DNA of 64,000 nt from Limnomonas spitsbergensis. Its lineage: Eukaryota > Chlorophyta > Chlorophyceae > Chlamydomonadales. A program made the position numbers and the translations under genes. Each line of letters starts with the position of its first letter. The first letter of the stretch is position 1. The notes under the pieces were generated by a model. It was given only the letters and a program-made list of their open reading frames with translations, was not told where the DNA came from and made no database searches. The stretch covers positions 806,001-870,000 of the forward strand of contig JAYJMM010000025.1 of assembly GCA_037349105.1 (NCBI GenBank), read 5' to 3'. Shown here piece after piece: positions 60,401 through 64,000 of the stretch.

Positions 60401-62721
60401 GCCAACAGGTCAGACAGGGCCAACAGGGCCAACAGAGCCAACAGGGCAGTCAGCGCTGCTTCCGGGAGACGGCCACCACTGCCGGGAGGCTGGATCTCAC
60501 CATGGTGTCGGAGCCGGATCTAGCGCTGGATCAGAATCCGTTTCCGGATCTGACCATCGCTGCCATGAGGCCGGCTGTGCCAGAGACGGATCTAACACTA
60601 GATCTACGACCACTGGATCCGAGGCGTTACCAGATGTTCTGCGAGGATCGGATCTGGGCCTGCCTGATACGCTGTTGAGATCCAAGGGCTTCTTCTGGGT
60701 CGCGGGCATGCCTCAGGTGACCAATAAGGGTAGGGTTATAAATCTGTATTGAGGTTATCTGGGTCGCGGGCATGCCTCAGGTGACCAATAAGGGTAGGGT
60801 TATAAATCCGTATTGAGGTTATCTGGGTCGCGGGCATGCCTCAGGTGACCAATAAGGGTAGGGTTATAAATCTGTATTGAGGTTATCTGGGTCACGGTCA
60901 TGCATGAGGTGACAAATAAGGGTAGGGTTATAAATCCGTATTGAGGTTATCTGGGTCGCGGGCATGCCTCAGGTGACCAATAAGGGTAGGGTTATAAATC
61001 TGTATTGAGGTTATCTGGGTCGCGGGCATGCCTCAGGTGACCAATAAGGGTAGGGTTATAAATCTGTATTGAGGTTATCTGTGTCACGGTCATGCATCAG
61101 GTGACAAATAAGGGTAGGGTTATAAATCCGTATTGAGGTTATCTGTGTCGCGGGCATGCCTCAGGTGACCAATAAGGGTAGGGTTATAAATCTGTATTGA
61201 GGTTATCTGGGTCGCGGGCATGCCTCAGGTGACCAATAAGGGTAGGGTTATAAATCTGTATTGAGGTTATCTGTGTCACGGTCATGCATCAGGTGACAAA
61301 TAAGGGTAGGGTTATAAATCCGTATTGAGGTTATCTGGGTCGCGGGCATGCCTCAGGTGACCAATAAGGGTAGGGTTATAAATCTGTATTGAGGTTATCT
61401 GGGTCACGGTCATGCATCAGGTGACAAATAAGGGTAGGGTTATAAATCCGTATTGAGGTTATCTGGGTCGCGGGCATGCCTCAGGTGACCAATAAGGGTA
61501 GGGTTATAAATCTGTATTGAGGTTATCTGGGTCACGGTCATGCATCAGGTGACAAATAAGGGTAGGGTTATAAATCCGTATTGAGGTTATCTGGGTCGCG
61601 GGCATGCCTCAGGTGACCAATAAGGGTAGGGTTATAAATCCGTATTGAGGTTATCTGGGTCGCGGGCATGCATGAGGTGACCAATAAGGGTAGGGTTATA
61701 AATCTGTATTGAGGTTATCTGGGTCGCGGGCATGCATGAGGTGACCAATAAGGGTAGGGTTATAAATCCGTATTGAGGTCATCTGTGTCACGGTCATGCC
61801 CCATATGACGATTGAGTTGTTTGGTGTAAACCCTTATTGGGGGTTTTCTGGGTTATCTGGGTACCATACGGCAAGTGGATGGCGTCACCCCTTCCTGTCC
61901 ACCCCTCTGTCTCTCCCCACCTCGTGTCAGATTGCCTGGGAGCTGTCAGCCTCAGGCCCTTGGCGGCCATGTGGCCTCTAACAAGTCAAGGGCGCCTCCT
62001 CTTTCTCTACCTCCTGACCCCCCTTCCCCCGTGTCCCTCCCCACCTCATGTCAGGTTGCCTGGGAGCTGTCAGTCTCGGGTCCTCGCGGCCGCCATGTGG
62101 CCCCATACGGCGAGTGGATGGCACCCCGCCTCCCGCGACACCTGTGGGCTCCACTACTCACAAGCAGCAACAGCGCTGCTGCTCCGGCTGATTATGCGGA
62201 TGCTGCTTCTGCTGTTGATGATGATTCGACGGGGTGTGTTGGCGCTGCTGCGGCGGCGACGGCGGCGGCGGCAGCTTCTGCTGCAGCTGGTGATCGTTAT
62301 GCTTCCTCAGCTGCAGCAGGAGGCGGTGGACGCGGCTGGTGCCACAACTGGGGTGACAGGAAGCAAAGTTTGGTATTCATCGGGAAAGGAATGAAAGGTG
62401 GGGGGAGCTCTACCGAATGAACAGTTGCTCGCTATGTGCTGGTCCGCGTCATTGCATTGCCTCCCTGGTCACAGACTAGGAGGCTATGTATCTGGGAATG
62501 CTAGGATATGCTCCAAATTAATCATTCGGAATTCTGTGTGTGTTGTTGCAGCTGCCCCTCTGCTGGCCCGCCTTGACGCCTGCTTGGTGACAGACGAGGA
62601 GGCGCAGCGGCTGTTGGCAGCTGAGAAAGACCCCGGAGCCTTTGAGGAGGAGGACGCGCGGTGGGAGGTGTTGGCAACACCTTGGGCCGAGCGGATGTTC
62701 AAACGCCCTGTGTGTTATTAG
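33500..62721 (+). CDS. TPR-CobW/COG0523 fusion: putative zinc-type metal-chaperone GTPase, complete, 13 exons
   Basis: Exons: 33500-33647, 34504-34597, 35215-35284, 35913-36270, 37066-37203, 37691-37797, 58371-58475, 58652-58759, 59175-59351, 59623-59927, 60164-60716, 62055-62397, 62552-62721 (TAG). Phases all agree; 891 aa. Residues about 36-150 form TPR helices (LYSNRSAVHAEGD, WHKTYMRQA, RYEEAV). Walker A GFLGAGKT is near 239. It is followed by VLVNDLAALNIDAQ, the metal-binding NGCICC (about 327-332), LLIESTGVGEPLP, VTVVDV and the guanine-specificity motif NKCD (about 445). The C-terminal domain has YGISSVVLEATRPFHP, LLRSKGFFWVAG and WGDRKQSLVFIG, with an inserted collagen-like GPT stretch. 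The family delivers metals such as zinc to client enzymes using GTP; the TPR part suggests a protein-docking role. Intron 6 exceeds 20 kb. An optional 12-codon exon (35351-35386) would keep frame. ATGs at 33,527 and 33,536 are alternative starts. Confidence 0.9.
33993..34412 (+). repeat. 11-bp minisatellite, about 38 copies
   Basis: Unit catggatctgg with variants catgcatctgg and catggatctga, in the first intron of the TPR-CobW gene. The repeat reads without stops in several frames on both strands; those frames are not genes. Confidence 0.95.
35351..35386 (+). other. Possible cassette micro-exon of the TPR-CobW gene
   Basis: 36 nt between tgccattccag and gtgcgt read SCVISKANLKNM in phase 0, matching both neighbouring exons. 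Inclusion would add 12 residues between TPR helices. It could equally be a chance splice-site pair. Confidence 0.3.
35520..35912 (+). repeat. Acceptor array upstream of TPR exon 4 (9 acceptors, about 45-bp unit)
   Basis: The unit is a C/T tract (ctcctttcccccctcctcag) plus gcccccacatg. AGs fall near 35,549, 35,593, 35,639, 35,682, 35,729, 35,774, 35,821, 35,865 and the true one at 35,912, after which the exon continues gcccccacatggcacaagac. All earlier copies jump straight into the next pyrimidine tract. Pro-rich frames here are artefacts. Confidence 0.9.
36271..36975 (+). repeat. Donor array downstream of TPR exon 4 (100-bp unit, about 7 copies)
   Basis: The exon end (gtcagatccagtgga ... ctatgttaagggcatctg then gtgagcgggg) is repeated with a 100-bp period as gtcggatccagtggaagggc ... 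ctatgttaagggcattag then gtgggcagag. Copies near 36,370-36,740 are nearly identical. Two diverged copies near 36,820-36,965 end ggatttg/gtgagt and ggatcag/gtgaac. Confidence 0.9.
37250..37640 (+). repeat. 27-bp minisatellite, about 9 good copies
   Basis: Unit acctgcgttacaagctgtac plus atgttac, open in all forward frames. It lies in intron 5 of the TPR-CobW gene, between the Walker A exon and the NIDA exon. The ends are degenerate, and cagtacaa at the real exon end (37,203) resembles the unit, so it may also be exon-derived. Confidence 0.9.
37738..57955 (+). repeat. 20-kb megasatellite: about 200 copies of a 99-bp exon-plus-donor unit
   Basis: The founder unit is the last 60 nt of the NIDA exon (37,738-37,797) plus the first 39 nt of the intron: gctgctcttaacattgacgc ... 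aggcaggggcag then gtagggagtgaac. It repeats at 99 bp, occasionally 100 where gctgcgaac becomes gctgcaaaac. Recurrent variants are cacag/cacgg/cactg before cttttgacg, gggagtgaa/gggggtgaa, and cctagtctag/cctagcctag/ccttgtctag. Nearly every copy keeps CAG/GTAGGG. Larger blocks are themselves duplicated: offsets of about 693, 1,090, 1,288, 1,586, 2,280, 2,773 and 2,971 bp recur, all near multiples of 99. End units are the most diverged. Minus-strand 'MRQKLCIDDESS' frames are repeat translations. Confidence 0.97.
57960..58145 (+). repeat. 57-bp tandem repeat, 3 copies, diverged relative of the 99-bp unit
   Basis: ggcttttgaccaacgctgcc ... cggcagcag then ttagggagtggaggag repeats at 57 bp from 57,971. 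It resembles the exon-and-donor half of the 99-bp unit (ggcttttgacgcatgctgcg ... ggggcag then gtagggagtgaa), but the GT of the donor is changed to TT. Confidence 0.85.
58200..58370 (+). repeat. Decoy copy of intron end plus CxCC-exon start
   Basis: catgctcgtaacgcag then gagcaggttcaccagtcggg at 58,260 copies the true acceptor and exon at 58,371 (catgctcataacgcag then aatgtgcttcatgagtctgg). The decoy reads QSGVLQQPHQPEVLELSN and then hits a stop, so it lacks the CxCC metal site. Confidence 0.9.
58760..59174 (+). repeat. Decoy copies of the ESTG exon end and of the next exon start
   Basis: Near 58,855-58,905, ggtgggggagccactgccag then tggcagcaacctgcaggcag/gtagg copies the end of exon 8. At 59,029-59,080, tgttgtcag then ggctatgttgttgtggatac copies the start of exon 9 (59,175). 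A 'tgtgaata(c)ctcgctccctt' intron phrase occurs three times, and 'gatctactgactgtggcag' twice. Confidence 0.85.
59938..60065 (+). repeat. Interstitial telomere-like repeat
   Basis: Degenerate accctcaaccctaaacc, cctaaaccctaacctaaacc and similar units directly after the donor at 59,928. A short 'agcaaacatccttgccg' phrase is duplicated at 59,962 and 60,082. Confidence 0.75.
60700..61790 (+). repeat. 64-bp donor array, about 17 copies
   Basis: The founder is the end of exon 11 (tgggtcgcgggcatgcctcag, then gtgaccaataagggtagg). Units repeat at 64 bp with two main variants, gtcgcgggcatgcctcag and gtcacggtcatgcatcag, the second often followed by gtgacaaataa. Nearly all copies keep AG/GTGAC. The second half of the unit, taagggtagggttataaatc, contains a telomere-like GGGTAGGGTT. 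Confidence 0.95.
61860..62054 (+). repeat. Decoy copy of intron end plus exon-12 start
   Basis: cacctcgtgtcag then attgcctgggagctgtcagc at 61,930 copies the real acceptor and exon at 62,055 (cacctcatgtcag then gttgcctgggagctgtcagt). The decoy also has cggccatgtggcc before a TAA. The phrase catacggcaagtggatggc precedes the decoy, and its counterpart is inside the real exon. Confidence 0.9.
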
Positions 62722-62910
62722 CTTGTGTGGCTGGCAAGATGCATGCACGCTGCCTACCGGTAGTGGCACAAAATGGCCTCCAGGCTCATGATAAGCTGAA
62801 CGCGCAATGGGAGGTGTTGGCAGCACCTTGGTCTGACGGATGTCTAAATGCCCTGTGTGCTATCCGCTGGCGAGATGCATGCACGCTGCCTAGTGGCACA
62901 AAAAGTGTGT
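62722..62910 (+). repeat. Partial duplicate of the TPR-CobW 3' end downstream of the stop
   Basis: cgcaatgggaggtgttggca then gcaccttgg(t)c ... ggatgt at about 62,803-62,845 copies the last codons of the gene (62,658-62,700). The following ctggc(g/a)agatgcatgcacgctgcc is copied too. The copy lies outside the coding sequence and is frame-broken. Confidence 0.85.
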
Positions 62911-63007
62911 CCCGATGCAGCCTCGATGTAATGGCTGGATCTGCATTACCTCTCAGCAGTATGTGGACGCGGGCATGCAGCGCCGTAGGCTAACACAAGT
63001 GTTGCAA

Positions 63008-63130
63008 CAGGCTGGACAGCATCCTGTTATGGGGGCACTGTCGCTGCCAGAGGTGCATCCTCCTGTTGCGGCACTACTGTTCGGACAGCATCCTGTTGTT
63101 GGGGCACTGTCGATGCCAGAGGTGGTCAAT
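63008..63130 (+). repeat. About 75-bp tandem duplication
   Basis: ggacagcatcctgtt(a/g)t(g/t)gg then ggcactgtcg(c/a)tgccagaggt occurs at 63,014 and 63,088. No gene is recognised in 62,910-63,480. Confidence 0.85.
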
Positions 63131-63482
63131 GGCCCGTACCAAATTTACGTGCTGGAAGCTGGCTACAGGCGTTCCGCAGCAGCCTCAAACCGGATAGTGC
63201 CTTACATGCACCTTAAGTGCCATGCGGCGAATACTCGATGGAGCGCGGCAACCAGAGGCGCTTCCCTCCTTGCATGACCTTCCTCATGCTGCTGCTTTTG
63301 TATTTTGAGACATACACACAAGAACTAGACGTCCTGGACGTGCTTCATCACAGCCCTGTCTGGACCGAACACGTCATAAGATTGTTGTCATCACTTCGCA
63401 ACTAAGCGGCTGCAAAAGTAAGATTCGTAACTAAAAAACGTTTAGATGTTCACCCCCTGCGTACACATAGCGGTAGTTTATC

Positions 63483-63600
63483 ATGCGTTGCAGCCCTGCC
63501 GGGGTGCATGCTAGCATGCAGGAGGGCGAGGTCATCCGCATAGAGCAGGCCATCCAGCCGTCGCAACTCCGTTATCACACTGTCACATGCCTTATCTCAG
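63483..63600 (-). mobile_element. Decayed non-LTR retrotransposon reverse transcriptase fragment
   Basis: The minus strand reads VITELRRLDGLLYADDLALLHAS, broken by the 20-residue limit here into VITELRRLDG and LLYADDLALLHAS. YADD (63,531-63,542) is the catalytic motif of LINE-type reverse transcriptases. Upstream on that strand (to about 63,700) other frames are interrupted by stops, so the element is a remnant. The full boundaries cannot be seen. Confidence 0.6.
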
Positions 63601-63804
63601 TGGGCAAAGGTGTTGGGCAAGAAATGGAACCCATCTCTGGGCTGATGTGGACACAACCGCGACCACTTGATCAGCGTTTGAGGTCCAGGCATCATAGCTT
63701 GTTCCATGCCTGCATGCATCAGGCCCATCACACTTCAAAACTTCACAAAACGGCACGGCCAGTTCAAAAGTCGGCTCAGCAGTCTACCCAGTTGCACAAC
63801 CGCG

Positions 63805-63990
63805 CTAGACCACATGCGCCTCCTTTCTGAAGTCCACCTCCCGGTTGTCCCCACAACTGATCTTGCATGTGTGAAAATTGATGTTCATGCGGCTGCCGCG
63901 CGACCGTGCCTTGAGGACACACATGGCCATGTCAAAGGCCCGGCCGTGGGGCGGGGACCACCAGAAGAGCTGCCAGACGCATGCCAAGTT
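63805..63990 (-). CDS. Unassigned ORF at the window edge
   Basis: A minus-strand frame beginning MACVWQLFWWSPPHGRAF, open at the window-edge side, ends in TAG at 63,805. It lies about 200 bp upstream of the reverse-transcriptase remnant on the same strand and may belong to the same element or to a neighbouring gene. No domain is recognised. Confidence 0.25.
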   Translation of the reverse strand, partial: NLACVWQLFWWSPPHGRAFDMAMCVLKARSRGSRMNINFHTCKISCGDNREVDFRKEAHVV

Positions 63991-64000
63991 GGCCTGAGGG

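Overview
The window is eukaryotic nuclear DNA, most likely from a green alga. The evidence is spliceosomal GT-AG introns, interstitial plant/algal telomere repeats (CCCTAAA), a nuclear insertion of a chloroplast rpoC2 fragment whose translation is green-algal in character, and GC-rich coding exons. Very large introns stuffed with minisatellites fit a prasinophyte-type chlorophyte, but the species is a guess. All gene models were built by hand from splice signals, reading frame and family motifs. No transcript or database evidence was available.

Layout. (1) 1-24,678, plus strand: one long gene, 5' end outside the window, with 15 phase-consistent exons that join to 1,474 codons plus a stop. It reads as a single-pass surface protein: a SEA-like end, a Ser/Thr/Pro-rich stalk, one membrane span and a long low-complexity tail. 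(2) 24,679-27,949: intergenic, little recognisable. (3) 27,950-33,075, minus strand: a complete eight-exon NEDD8-conjugating enzyme (UBC12), 187 aa. (4) 33,500-62,721, plus strand, divergent from UBC12: a complete 13-exon gene of 891 codons joining an N-terminal TPR domain to a CobW/COG0523 metal-chaperone GTPase. (5) 62,722-64,000: a partial copy of the CobW 3' end, then on the minus strand a decayed non-LTR reverse transcriptase fragment and an unassigned ORF.

The most striking feature is how repeats relate to splice sites. In both plus-strand genes most exon-intron junctions are flanked by tandem copies of that same junction: intron end + AG + exon start copied upstream of acceptors, or exon end + GT + intron start copied downstream of donors. 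The copy adjoining the rest of the exon is the only one that keeps the reading frame going. The extreme case is a 20-kb array of about 200 copies of a 99-bp unit (37,738-57,955) derived from the CobW NIDA exon and its 5' splice site. Others are an 11-copy acceptor array (7,660-8,770), an 11-copy exon-start array (3,975-5,745), a 9-copy acceptor array (35,520-35,912), an approximately 7-copy donor array (36,271-36,975) and an approximately 17-copy donor array (60,700-61,790). Polypyrimidine DNA lies upstream of acceptors and polypurine DNA downstream of donors. The UBC12 gene lacks exon-derived copies, although its introns do contain simple minisatellites.
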